Source of the DNA: Owenia fusiformis
Lineage: Eukaryota; Annelida; Polychaeta; Sabellida; Oweniidae
Assembly: GCA_903813345.2 (NCBI GenBank)
Contig: CAIIXF020000011.1
Coordinates: 11,940,842-12,004,841 of the forward strand
Direction of reading: 5' to 3'
DNA length: 64,000 bases
Numbering within the stretch: the stretch's first letter is position 1; the number at the start of each line of letters is the position of its first letter. The notes under the pieces were generated by a model. It had not been told where the DNA came from, made no database searches, and saw nothing but the letters and a program-made list of their open reading frames with translations. This document shows positions 37,792 to 48,350 of the stretch, piece by piece. A program made the position numbers and the translations under genes.

Positions 37792-38007
37792 GTGCAACAA
37801 CAATTAACTCAGCATCTACTCATACCGCCTGTTCCATTTACACGACGCATAAAGATATCATTCGTGAGCTAATATTCCTTCGCTCAAATATCAAAAGCAC
37901 ATAAACAACATGAACAATAATTATAAATAGATGGCATATAGATACAAATCGCTTTCAAAACAAGTTAAATACAACTTTTACATACCACTGACAGATATAT
38001 GAATGAC

Positions 38008-38140
38008 TCCAGGCTCGTAGCCAGGATTTGCCAAGGGGGTTCACTCATTTTTTGACCTCAAAAAGTGCTCAGTATTTTTGGCCAGGGGAGGGGCGCTTCT
38101 CTCGAATCCCCCGACCCCCCCCCCCCCCCTGCGCCCCTGG
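38008..38140. mobile_element. Degraded relative of the 9.76-kb MITE
   Basis: AGGCTCGTAGCCAGGATTTGC ... AAAAAGTGCTCAG ... GGGGCGCTTCTCTCGAA-CCCCCGACCCC aligns with 9,757-9,944. The right terminus is altered by a C run. Confidence 0.65.
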
Positions 38141-40027
38141 ACCCGATGGAATCTAAAATGGGAGTGGAACACTCAGCATATAAAATTGTAAACTATAGAA
38201 GGAAAACAGCAACAAAAACAAACATCGATAAAGACAAAGGGGAAGGGGAGTGTTACCGGTAGAAAAAGCTTTAACCCACCGACGTGTAGTCACAAGTCTG
38301 CAGACTCGACACCAAAAAAGACCTAAGAGGAAAGTAATAGGGAGAAGACCAAGAAAGAAGAAACTAAAGAGGACAAGAAAATAACAACAACAGAAACATA
38401 GAAGAAACTAAGAAGACAAAAAGTGAAAAAAGACAAATAAAATCAGAAGAAGTATGAAGAAAATAGCAGCAACTTGAAATAAATGTTCAAGCTGGACTGA
38501 ATGAAGATGACATGAACAGCATATAAACAAGACGTCTGTCCGTTCGTCCGTCATTCCGTCCGGGCGATAACTCAAATACCAGTTGACGGATTTGATTCAA
38601 AATTTATGGGCTTTTGCTTATGGGGGTGAAACTTCTACTCGAGAAGGAATTTTCAATATGGCCACTTATTCAAAATGGCCGCTATTTTTCGTAAAAATGT
38701 AATCTTTGATTATCCAAATACTAGTGGAGGATTTTTGTTTCAAATTTTATATGCTGATGCTTAGTGACAAATGGAGATGCTGGAGAAGATATTAAAATGG
38801 TGGCCATTTTTCGTAAAAAACGCAATCTTTGATAACTCAAATACCAGTGAACGGATTTGGTTCAAATTTTATATGATGATGCCTAGGGACAAAATAGATT
38901 GGTTTCAAGATGGCGGTTGAATTTCAAAATGGCCGCCATTTTTCATAAAAAAACGTAAGTTTGATAACTAAAATACCAGTCAACAGAGTTGGTTCAAATT
39001 TTTGATAACTCAAATACAAATTGACGGATTATATTCAAATTTTATATGCTGATGCCGAGGGACAAAGGAGCTATCCTGAAGAAGAGATTTCCAAAATGGT
39101 TGCTGAATATCAAAATAGCAGCCATTTTTCGCAAAAACGTAATCTTTTATAACTCAAATACCAGTGAACGGATTTGGCTCAAATTTTATTTACATGATGC
39201 CTATGAACAAAGTAGATTTGTTCAAGAAAGGATTTTCAAGATGGCGGCTGAATTTCAAAATGGCAGCTATGTTTCATAAAAAATGTAATCTTTGATAACT
39301 CAAATACTAGTGGACGGATTTGGTTCAATTTTTTATGTTTCTGCCTAGGAACAAATGAGCTATCCTAAAGAAGAGATTTTCAAAATGGCTGCTTAATTGC
39401 TAAATATCAAAATGGCAGCCATTTTTCGTAAAAAACGTAATCTTTGATAATTCAAGTATTTTATGTGATGATGCCTTGGGAAAAGTAGATTTGTTCGAGA
39501 AAGAATTTTCATGAGGCAGCTGAATTTCAAAATGGCCGCCATTTTTCATTAAAAACGTAATCTTTGATAATTCAAATACTAGTGGACGGATTTGGTTCAA
39601 ATTGTATAAGTTGATGCCTAGGGATAAAGGAGCTACGCTGAAGAATAGATTTTTAGAATGGCTGCGAAATAGCAAAATGTCAGCCATTTTTTGTAAAAAA
39701 TATAATCTTTGATAACTCAAATATTAGTTAACGGATTTGGTTCAAGTTTTATATGCTGATGCCTAGGGACAAAGGAGCTACCCTGAAGGAAAGATGTTCA
39801 AAATGGCTGCTAAATATAAAAATGGCTGCCATTTTTCATAAAAAACATAATCTTTGATAACTCAAATACCAGTGATCGGATTTGGTTCAAATTTTATATG
39901 ATGGTGCCTAGGGAAAAAGTAGATTTGTCCAAAAAAGAATTCTCAAGATGGCGGCTAAATTTCAAAATGGCCGCCATTTTCAGAAAAAACTTAATCGTTA
40001 TAACTCAAATACTAGTTGACGGATTTG

Positions 40028-40714
40028 GTGCAGTATGGCAAGTGATTTTAGACGGTCATATCTTTCACCATGAGTACTTTTCTGTGCATAAATACAGTGG
40101 TTTTTATTAAAACAATATGTTTTCTTTCAAGTGAAGTACCCATGATGATAAAAATATAAATCAAACAATTTGAAAAATTATGAATAGGGACCCCAAGTCA
40201 ACATTTTTCCAAAATATTGAACCTATTTACTAAAAAAAGGGGATCTTCTTTTTCTGATTTTTATTGCATGAAAACATTAATCAACAAGGAGTCTAAGACA
40301 TGTTCAAAAATAGAATGGTATTGAAAGTCTAGTTTTGAAGATATCAATTTTCGATGACCAAAATTATGGTTGAAAACAATGGATAGCACGAGTATTCCCT
40401 ATGGGAAAATAACTCATTTCAATACCCATTCCCTTTTCAGAAATTGTTAATATAGCGTAGATGAGACTTTCGTTATGTTTAAATTGAGAAAAACAAGATC
40501 CTCATTTTAGAAAATGATAAGCCTAACATTTTTCAAAAAGTGCCAAGGTGGGGCCCTTATCCATAATTTTTCAAAGAGTTGGTTTGATATTTTACTATCA
40601 TGGGGACTTCACTTGAAAGAAAACATACTGTTTCAATAAAAGCCACTGTATGTATGGCCACAAAGTACTCATGGTGAAAGATATGACTGTCTAAAATCAC
40701 TTACCATACTGCAC
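40028..40714. mobile_element. 687-bp foldback element inside the satellite
   Basis: GTGCAGTATGGCAAGTGATT ... ATATCTTTCACCATGAGTAC at the left is inverted at the right end (GTACTCATGGTGAAAGATAT ... CCATACTGCAC). The arms of ~120 bp include ACTTCACTTGAAAGAAAACA. Confidence 0.85.
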
Positions 40715-41025
40715 ATGGTCTTTTTATATGCTGATGCCCAGGAATGAAAGAGCTACGCCGAAGAAGAGATTTTTAGAACGGCTGCTCAATTCAAAAATGG
40801 CTGCCATTTTTCGAAAAAAAATTAAATTTTTGATAAATCAAATACTAGTGCACGGATTTGGATCAAATTTTGCATGATGATGTCTAGAGACACAGTACCT
40901 CTGTTTGACAAAGAATTTTCAAGATGGCAGGTGAATTTTAAATGGCCACTATTTTTCGTAAAAAAATGTAATCTTTGATAACTCAAATAGCAGTAAATGG
41001 ATTTTGTTCAAATTTTATATGATGA

Positions 41026-42045
41026 TTCAATTCAATTTCAATTCAATTATTTATTTCATAATTCTTATATAATATACACTATAAAAACAAGCCGCTAGAC
41101 ACCCTAGTGGGTATATGTTGCGGTTTAACAGAAATCATTAAAATGACAACTAGACTACATATAAAAGAAAACACTTATATTATGTTACATGTAGGTATAT
41201 AAAAATGGTATTAACAATTAATCTAAGGATGTACAATGCAAAAATGTTACAAAAATCGGGTACCAGTATAAAATCAACAGTATAGTATGATATTGGTATT
41301 ATACATTATCGATAGATGAGTAGTTTTTTATATGAAGATTTGAAAATATTTAGAGTGGAGCATTTTTTAATATCATGTGGTAGAGCATTCCAAAGATTAG
41401 GACCCAGATAGCGAAGGGAAAGTTTAGAGCATTTAGGGATATGAAAATAATGCAATTGTCTTGTGTAATGATGATGAATATTAATGTTGATATCAAACAA
41501 GTCTTGAAATAGATTTTTTGGAAGACTGGGGTGCTTATTAAAGATTTTGTACATGAACTGACCAGTACAATATCTGTTGACATCAAAAATATTTAATATT
41601 CTAAGATCTTTAAATAGGGGAACGGAGTGAGAAAGTCTATCCTTATTTAAAGCTAGCCTTAAGAATTGTTTCTGCAGTTTATGTAGACGATCATAAAATG
41701 ATTTAAATGTGTTACCCCAGATTATGTTGCAATAATTTAATTGAGAGTGTATCAATGAGTAGTAAATTGTTTTGAAACTGTCTATTTGAAGTAGATGTTT
41801 AATGTGATAAAGAGAACCAATGACGCGAGAAATCTTTGTTTCAACAGATTTTATGTGCTCTTTAAATTTCAAGTTTTTATCAATAATAATTCCAAGAAAG
41901 TCAATTTTTTCCCGGAAATTTATGTTCTCATTGCGTATTTTAAGATTCAGATTTGTTTGATTTTTTTTGGGTCCAAATAGAATAGCATTGGTTTTGCCAA
42001 TATTAAGTGAAAGTTTGTTTGCTTTTATCCAGTCACTTAATGACG
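41026..42045 (-). mobile_element. 5'-truncated non-LTR retrotransposon (LINE)
   Basis: Minus-strand element ending at its 3' side in a TTGAA-type repeat tail (AATTGAATTGAAATTGAATTG, read on the minus strand). Its 5' end is cut off in the middle of the reverse transcriptase ORF. The flanking satellite resumes on both sides within the same unit (TATATGATGAT before, AAATGATGCCTAGGG after), so ATGATG is a likely short target duplication. Confidence 0.85.
41306..42043 (-). pseudogene. C-terminal part of LINE reverse transcriptase
   Basis: The uninterrupted frame covers the end of the RT domain and the post-RT region of Jockey/CR1-like ORF2. Visible marks are WIKANKLSLNIGKTN, the FLGIIID block, HLLQIDSFKTIYYSLIHSQ, YCNIIWGN, LHKLQKQFLRL and YLGPNLWNALP. 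The endonuclease and the catalytic RT core are missing because of 5' truncation. The frame is still open, so insertion is fairly recent. Clade cannot be fixed from this portion. Confidence 0.85.
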
Positions 42046-42780
42046 ATCAGGTAAATGATGCCTAGGGACACATTAGCTCTGTTCGAAAAAGGAATGTAAT
42101 CTTTGATAACTCAGATGCTAATTGACGGATATGATTTGCATTTTATATGTTGATGCCTAGGGACAAACAAGCTCTGCTCAAGAAGAAAATTCAAGATGGC
42201 CACTAATAATTAAAATACATTTTGTTCGTTGGGATTTGCTAATCCGTGGAGTTGCTGTTTTTCTGGTATGATTATTTTCAATAAACTAATATCAAGTTCA
42301 ATATCATTGTTATAAAATGTGTATATGTACAGCTCATACAAAGACATGTCTATAGTCAATGCAGAATGATTTTTGAAACTGAAAGAACAACTTTAAATCC
42401 TGAATGAGAAACGTGATTTAAAATGCGCTGTTACTTTTTATGTATACATGTATATGCTCCTTGGTGTCCTGTAGATCGACCAATGTTCTGACGGATGCCG
42501 TACGGTCATCAGGAGATAGCCTTGCGATACCCATGCGGTATCGTTCAGATTTAGCTGTTTGTGGGCGCCGTACGGTGCCTGTTCTAATGTGACCGTATGA
42601 TTATACTCACGGCGAAATCAAGACATCGGGTTTACGTGTGGATCCAATAATTTACAAGTTTACAATCATCGTGCCTTTTTATCGTTCTTAACTTATATAA
42701 GAACTGTGACTTAATTCATTCGTCCGTGTGATAGGCCGCGTTAAGCAACCTTAGTATACGCAGCTAACGAAAATGGATCG

Positions 42781-42786
42781 GTTTGG
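42781..42786. repeat. Target-site duplication, left
   Basis: GTTTGG directly before the AGTAG terminus; identical to 47,161-47,166. Six-base duplication is the Polinton/Maverick hallmark. Confidence 0.95.
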
Positions 42787-43018
42787 AGTAGTTACAGAAA
42801 CGAGAGTTCTGACGCACCTTTAACATTGAGTCCTATGGGGAGGGACACGATTTTTCATAGTACCCTCCCTAACATGGGCTCCAATGGGGAGGGACATCTG
42901 TGAGCCTCCCTGAGCTCGGGAGGCACATACGGGGACCCCACCCCTCCCCCTCGGCGTGGTGGCGTGTACATATTTCGGGAATCTCGGGCCCTAAGAGTAA
43001 CGGACGCCCTACCCCACG
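42787..43018 (+). repeat. Left terminal inverted repeat
   Basis: 232 bp, matching the complement of 46,928-47,160. The differences I see are a C-run length (5 versus 7) and a one-base gap (CTAAGAGTAACGG versus CTAAGGTAACGG). It contains two inverted GAGGGAC-GGGAGG style blocks. Confidence 0.95.
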
Positions 43019-43029
43019 ACTATACGTTC

Positions 43030-43562
43030 CGGAAGTTAGCCATTTTGACAGGAAGTCAGCCATTTTGACCGGAAGTCAGCCCGGAAGTCAGCCATTTAAC
43101 CGGAAGTCGGCCATTTTGAAGCTTTCTAGCAGGAAGTCAGCCATTTTGCATCTGTCTGGGCAAGAGGGTGACATCATAGCGGAAGTGAGGCATCTTTTAG
43201 TCGGCCTGGGTAGGTTTTAAAACGGAAGTTAGCCATCTTTTCCCTACCTCCTCCCACTTCCTCCTTACCTCCTCCTTACCTCCCCCCGCCTCCTCCCTAC
43301 CTCATCATTACCTCCTCCCTATATCCTCCTTACCTCTTCCCACCTCTTCCTTACCTTCTCCCACCTCCTCTCTACCTCCTCCCGCTTCCTCCTTACCTCC
43401 TCCCACCTCCTCCCTACCTCATCATTACCTCCTCCTTACCTCCTCAAACCTCTTCCTTACCTCCTCCCACCTCCTCCCTACCTCCTCCTTACCTCATACC
43501 TCCTCCTACTTCCACCCAACCTCCTCCTGTCTCTTCTCCATCTTCCAAACCTCCTCCCCTCC
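43030..43562. repeat. Subterminal repeats inside the left end of the element
   Basis: 43,030-43,241 has about eight copies of GGAAGTCAGCCATTTTGAC with variants. 43,242-43,562 is a polypyrimidine tract of CCTCCTTACCTCCTCCCACC type units. Subterminal repeats of this kind may bind the integrase or other transposition proteins; that is inference. Confidence 0.85.
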
Positions 43563-43734
43563 CTTTACTTTAATATTCAATAGTTTATAATGTCATAAAT
43601 GCCTGTTTATGTTTACAATTGATCTTAATTGACACATTTTGAACCAATCACAATACTGCACATTAGAATATTCTTATATATTTTAAGTTGTCCATGTTTT
43701 GAGTCATTTTACTGATAGATCTTGAACAGACAAC

Positions 43735-45326
43735 ATGTCTTTCAATTGTTCTGAGTGTAGTGTGAATTTTACGAGAGGTGATAACCTATCAAGGCATATG
43801 AATAAGTTTCATGGAGAAAAAATGCATCAGTCTGATGTTATGCTGAAACATCCGTTTACTATGATAGCAGGTATAGGCATGGACATGTTGAAATTAAAAG
43901 TCTGATAGGTTTCTAAATATAGAAAGAGAGCATGTCAATTTATTAAAAAAAAAATTTTTTTGTTGTATTTTCAGCCGGACCAACATCGTCGGGGAAGACC
44001 TGGCTTATGAAGCACTTGATCAAAAATGTTGAACGGTATATATCCCCAATTCCTAGAAGAATCATCTGGTGTTATGGTCAATGGCAGCCTGCCTACGAAG
44101 AGCTAAGAAAATACCCACATTTGGAATTTGTGAAGGGAATACCAGAGGATATTGATGATTCAAGATACCTTGACACTTCAGTTCCTACTTTGATACTTCT
44201 CGATGATCTTATGAATGAGGCAACAAATGATCAACGGATATGTGATCTCTATAGCAAAGGCAGTCACCATCGAAATCTGTCTGTGATATGCCTACTCCAG
44301 AATATGTATCATCAAGGAAAAATGAATAGATCGATGAGCTTAAACTCTCACTATATGATACTGTTTAATAACCCGAGAGATCGCCAACAGGTGGCATTCT
44401 TATCGAGGCAGATGTACCCCGGAAATGGAAACAAGTTGGTCAGAGCATATACCAACGCAACTAGTCGACCCTATGGTTACCTGCTTCTTGATCTGAAGCA
44501 AGAAACTTCGGAGCACAGCAGATTGAAACCAAATGCCTTTACTAAAAGTGAAGTTGAATTTGAAAGTCATCACGATTCCCGCAACTTCAAGGAACCAATG
44601 AATGATTCAAAACACTTACTTGAAAGACAGGGTATTTCAGAAGTTGACTATCCGACGACAACATTTATAAATAGTAGTGATGTTAAGAACTACCCTTACA
44701 TGGAACGTGAATTTCGAGAAGACAGCATGGTATCCTGTGATGACTGTGGTTTAGTATTTGATAGCATTCACGACTTACAGAGGCATATAAAAAAGTGGTG
44801 TCAAGATCAGGGACCACTACCCAAGAGGATGAGGACCCAATCTACCCAAAATATTGAGGAGAAGATTCCTCAAGACAAAGACAATGACGTTGATGACGAT
44901 GATGGTGATTTGAAAGCAAATGAAACATTTGCATTCTTAAAGAAGTGGTCTATAAGACAGAATGAGGAAGACCACCGACGTAAAGTGGATGAGTATATGG
45001 ATAGAGGGATGGATAAGACAGAGGCTGTAGAAAAGGCAGATAATAAACTATTGTCAAAGAATAAGGAAGAATTTATAAAAGGATATAAACAATTCGTCAA
45101 GCTAACGGTTGATGTAAAAGACAATGCGTTACACAGAAATATAATTGATTCAATAAATAATATGATGAGGAGGGGTGTCTCTGTGAACTTAGCCATTAGG
45201 AAGACACTTTTAAAAAACAAACACAAGTTTGATGAGGTCTTTATAGAGGATACAGACCAGGAAAGTAGCTCCGAGGAAGAACAGAGTGAATCCGAAAACG
45301 AGGCTGTTGAATCAAGCACTGAGTGA
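43735..45326 (+). CDS. Polinton-type FtsK/HerA-like ATPase with zinc fingers (two exons)
   Basis: Exon 1 is 43735-43870, intron 43871-43974 (GTATAG ... TTTTCAG) and exon 2 is 43975-45326, giving 495 residues. The start ATG lies in AACATGTCT after a clear non-coding tract. A C2H2 finger (C5, C8, H21, H26) comes first. The intron falls just before the Walker A loop GPTSSGKT (47-54). Walker B is LILLDDL (118-124) and the sensor-like strand LSVICLLQN ends near 155, matching packaging ATPases of Polintons and related viruses. A second C-x2-C-x12-H-x4-C finger is at 300-321, and the C-terminus is acidic and serine-rich. Reading the ORF from 44,007 alone would lose the Walker A loop. In Polintons this protein is thought to pump DNA into capsids, so its retention here without capsid genes is odd. 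Confidence 0.88.
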
Positions 45327-45385
45327 TAAATATTAGCAATTTAAAGAGAGATCGTCATTAAGGAGTCAGATTCCGACAGTGTAAG

Positions 45386-46483
45386 ATGGCATATCAAGAC
45401 TATTTAAAGAAATTATACTTTGACAGTCGAAATTCTGGAGCCTTTGCTGGACCAGACAAACTCTATAGAGCTGTACTAAATGATGGGAAATACCAGCTGT
45501 CCCGTTATCAGATAAAGAAATGGCTGGACAATCAAGAAGCTTATGGCCTACAGAGACCTTATAAGAAACGATTCGCTCGTAACAAAGTATATGTCTCGCA
45601 TATTGACGAACAATGGGATGCAGATCTTATGGATGTCTCTAATATATCATCGCAGAATGACGGGATAAAGTATATCCTGGTTGCGATTGACATTATGTCT
45701 CGCTTTGCCTGGGTTAGACCGCTACACTCCAAAACTGGAAAGGCAGTGGCGGAGGCTTTCGATGATATATTGAAAGAAGGTCGACAACCAGATGTCACTA
45801 GGACGGACAAAGGTCAAGAATTCCGCGCTAAGGTTGTACAAACATTGTTGAATAGATGGGGAGTCCGCCATTTTGTTACGGGTAATACCCCCAAGGCCAA
45901 CTATGCAGAAAGATTGATAAAGACGTTAAAGACTAAAATAATGAGGTATATCACGTACAAACAGAACCATAGATTTATAGACAATTTACAAAACTTTGTG
46001 AAGAGTTATAACGCCACTTGGCATAGGGGTATAAAAATGGCTCCTAAAAATGTATCTAAAGACGATGAATTGGTTATTTGGTGGCGGATGTATTATCCTA
46101 AATCAACTATCGTTAAAACCAAATCTAATCACATCTTTAAATTCCCCATTGGAGCTCTGGTAAGAATTACCCAGTCGAGACATGTTTTTAGTAGAGAATA
46201 CGACCAACATTGGACAGGGGAAATTTTTAAAGTAACGAAACGTTTTATTAGGCAGGGCCTCCCATTATATCGTTTAAATGATTTTCAAAATGAAGACATT
46301 AAGGGTACTTTTTACCAATCGGAGCTTCAAAGAGTACAAGCGAACGAAGATGATATTTGGAAAGTAGAAAAAATCTTGAAAACACGAACTAGACGAGGGC
46401 AACGGGAACATTTAGTGCGTTGGCAATATTGGCCAAAAAAGTTTGATTCGTGGGTTAAAGATTCCGATTTAATACCTTTGTAA
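45386..46483 (+). CDS. Polinton-type DDE integrase with C-terminal chromodomain
   Basis: 365 residues, intact, starting 59 bp after the ATPase stop at ATGGCATATCAAG. Retroviral-type rve core: first catalytic D in WDADLMD (D80, or D83), second in TRTDKGQEF (D141), E in NYAERLIK (E175). The D-E spacing is near the usual 35. The N-terminal 70 residues are helical and basic; no HHCC zinc ligands are visible. Residues 322-363 form a chromodomain (IWKVEKILKTR ... HLVRWQYWPKKFDSWV), a module that can bind modified histones and steer insertion. The protein belongs with the widespread transposon-derived F54H12.3-like integrases. It would cut and join the element ends and make the 6-bp duplication. Confidence 0.93.
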   Translation: MAYQDYLKKLYFDSRNSGAFAGPDKLYRAVLNDGKYQLSRYQIKKWLDNQEAYGLQRPYKKRFARNKVYVSHIDEQWDADLMDVSNISSQNDGIKYILVAIDIMSRFAWVRPLHSKTGKAVAEAFDDILKEGRQPDVTRTDKGQEFRAKVVQTLLNRWGVRHFVTGNTPKANYAERLIKTLKTKIMRYITYKQNHRFIDNLQNFVKSYNATWHRGIKMAPKNVSKDDELVIWWRMYYPKSTIVKTKSNHIFKFPIGALVRITQSRHVFSREYDQHWTGEIFKVTKRFIRQGLPLYRLNDFQNEDIKGTFYQSELQRVQANEDDIWKVEKILKTRTRRGQREHLVRWQYWPKKFDSWVKDSDLIPL

Positions 46484-46927
46484 TTTGTGTATGATTCAAT
46501 GAAGAATTTTGAATGTTATAATGTAAATATGTATTATAGTTGATGTATTTTGAAAAGAAGTGTGTTGACGAATTAGCAAATAAATATTTATCCCAACCAA
46601 ATGTAACATCCATTAAACGGTATGATCTTAAATCGATGAAGGACGTTACACTAATTAAAGTTGATGGATGGTTGATTGATAATCGATAATCGAGCTAGGT
46701 CCGCACTTTAAAGTACAGTCCAGAGTAATTTGTTTCGTAAACTGACAGCTGGATGACCTTAAAACGATAAGACCTCGCGAGTACGAAACGCCTGGTTGAT
46801 AGGTAATCGATAATCCGCCTGGGCCGCACTTTATAAATAAGGCAGTGACATTTACGACGCGTACTGGTTTATCGATTTATTGTTTTTGGCGGGAATTCGA
46901 ATAGTATCCTTACAGTAAACGTACAAA
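46484..46927. other. Non-coding right arm of the element
   Basis: Contains a direct repeat of GGTTGAT-GATAATCGATAATC followed by CGCACTTTA, at about 46,670-46,715 and 46,792-46,835. AATAAA at about 46,580 could serve as a polyadenylation signal for the integrase. Confidence 0.6.
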
Positions 46928-47160
46928 CGTGGGGTAGGGCGTCCGTTACCTTAGGGCCCGAGATTCCCGAAATATGTACACGCCACCACGCCGAGGGGGG
47001 GAGGGGTGGGGTCCCCGTATGTGCCTCCCGAGCTCAGGGAGGCTCACAGATGTCCCTCCCCATTGGAGCCCATGTTAGGGAGGGTACTATGAAAAATCGT
47101 GTCCCTCCCCATAGGACTCAATGTTAAAGGTGCGTCAGAACTCTCGTTTCTGTAACTACT
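46928..47160 (-). repeat. Right terminal inverted repeat
   Basis: 233 bp, near-identical complement of the left repeat; ends CTGTAACTACT. Confidence 0.95.
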
Positions 47161-47166
47161 GTTTGG
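47161..47166. repeat. Target-site duplication, right
   Basis: GTTTGG directly after the CTACT terminus. The paralogous empty site at 11,803 has one copy (GTATGG). Confidence 0.95.
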
Positions 47167-47759
47167 ACGCAAAAGCTGGATCGGTTCGGAATAACGCTTA
47201 GGCTATATTTGAATTTAAAACAGCCATAACTTGCTCAATATTGACTTCTTCGTGTTCAATTTGAAATCTATGATTTCCCCAAATGATTTGAACTACCCCA
47301 AATTTTTAAAGATTTTTAAATGAAGCATAACTCTATAAATGCGCATGTTTTCTTTTTTCTCCCGAGGACTTTCTCATTTTCACAATGACTTCTCTTTGGT
47401 ACTTCCAAAATACAAATTATATTTTTCTACATCAAGGTATGATGTTAATGACATAAAAAGTCTTATGTTATTTTACATTTAGCATAGTTCATCTATCATT
47501 CACTCAAAACATTGGATTAATGTGTCATTGATACATCACACTGATATCTAAATTTCTGTATTTTACAATTATATTGTATTATTGCATTTTACATTTTATG
47601 ATGTTGTAATAAGAATTGTATTTTACAATAACTTTATTTTTGAATTCAGTATTAAGTCTAGTCTTTAGGTCAATTTTGTATATTGTAGTTTTTAATTTTT
47701 TTAGTGACTAATATGTCATTGTAATGACATCAGAGAGTCAATAAAAGATTATATATATA

Positions 47760-47848
47760 ACTTTCCATAAGAAACAAAATGATGTATAACATGTTATCAA
47801 TGCTACATGTATGAGTTTAGAGGGGGTGCATACATATGCAACACCCTG
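47760..47848. mobile_element. Solo right end of a TA-type MITE
   Basis: CAATGCTACATGTATGAGTT followed by TAGAGGGGGTGCATACATATG and CACCCTG matches the right end of the element at 58,652-59,256. No left end is present. Confidence 0.75.
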
Positions 47849-48201
47849 TCAAATTAAATGCATTTCAAGTCCTAGGATTTCAGTCGCACTTTTAATGAAT
47901 CAATTGTTGCTAGAACACTTGCATTATCATCTGAAAAGTAATAATTTGATCAACAATTTGAACACATTTTAGAAGAGTTTTGTTGGGTCCAAAGAGGTGA
48001 AAACTTCTTTCCTGGACCTACACACAACCAATGTCACTAATCAATTATATATTTACCTTGTTGTTTTGGTTAACTTTTATTTATTTCAATTTGGGTTTAA
48101 ATATTTTTATGAAGTGTTCTTCATATAATATTCTCAAAGAAACATTGTCCGTTTTGAATGTAAAAAACGGTAATACTTCGAATTTTGTCTTTTCTTTAAA
48201 T

Positions 48202-48350
48202 TTATGCACACTTTGCGATGTGATCACTCACAGGTAACATTCGTACAGATTCATCCCTAATCTGTTGTATGTGTACACGGATCAATACATCCCCTGTTTG
48301 ACCAAGGTAGAGTTCGCCACATCCGGCACATATAACAGTATAAGAACATA
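48202..48350 (-). pseudogene. Penelope-like element GIY-YIG endonuclease fragment
   Basis: The minus-strand reading gives VICAGCGELYLGQTG, then RVHIQQIRDES, then LPVSDHIAKC and a stop. This is the typical C-terminal GIY-YIG region of Penelope-like retroelements (cysteine pair, a GELYLGQTG block in place of GIY-YIG, RVH-QQIRD, P-S-HI-C). Only about 48 codons remain, with no reverse transcriptase nearby, so it is a relic. Confidence 0.75.

Larger units (their letters stand above)
38530..42190. repeat. ~140-bp satellite rich in AAAATGGCCGCCATTTTT
   Basis: About a dozen diverged units contain AATCTTTGATAACTCAAATAC, then AGTGGACGGATTTGGTTCAAA, then TTTTATATGATGATGCCTAGG, then AAGATGGCGGCTGAATTTCAA and the near-palindrome AAAATGGCCGCCATTTTTCG. 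The array begins after a GTCCGTTCGTCCGTC-rich stretch. It is interrupted by a foldback element (40,028-40,714) and a LINE fragment (41,026-42,045). Confidence 0.9.
42787..47160 (+). mobile_element. Minimal Polinton/Maverick-type element, 4,374 bp
   Basis: Terminal inverted repeats of ~232 bp start AGTAGTTACAG (Polinton termini typically begin AG). The element is bounded by a perfect 6-bp duplication and encodes two Polinton-type proteins in one direction, a packaging-type ATPase and a retroviral-type integrase. Full Polintons are usually 15-20 kb or more and also encode protein-primed DNA polymerase B, a maturation protease and capsid proteins; there is no room for them and no trace between the repeats. 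Both genes are open and the repeats are almost identical, so the copy looks young. It either moves with proteins supplied in trans by larger relatives or represents a reduced lineage. Confidence 0.93.
42749..47422. repeat. Repeat copy B, split by the Polinton-type element
   Basis: Left part 42,749-42,786 (CCTTAGTATACGCAGCTAA) and right part 47,161-47,422 (AAAAGCTGGATCGGTT ... AAACAGCCATAACTT ... CATTTTCACAATGACTTC) join into the same sequence as 11,771-12,690. This copy lacks the MITE found in copy A. Confidence 0.85.

Noticed and set aside
39400-39720. 106-codon minus-strand ORF
   Set aside because: It lies wholly inside the ~140-bp satellite and repeats with it.
42869-43220. ORFs on both strands across the Polinton left terminal repeat
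   Set aside because: They run from inside the terminal repeat into the subterminal repeats and have low-complexity composition; no domain is visible.
43030-43562. CRISPR-like spacing of GGAAGTCAGCCATTTTGAC repeats
   Set aside because: Spacers are absent or irregular, and the context is a eukaryotic transposon end.
44870-45319. 149-codon minus-strand ORF opposite the ATPase C-terminus
   Set aside because: It is the antisense shadow of the acidic, serine-rich tail of the ATPase.
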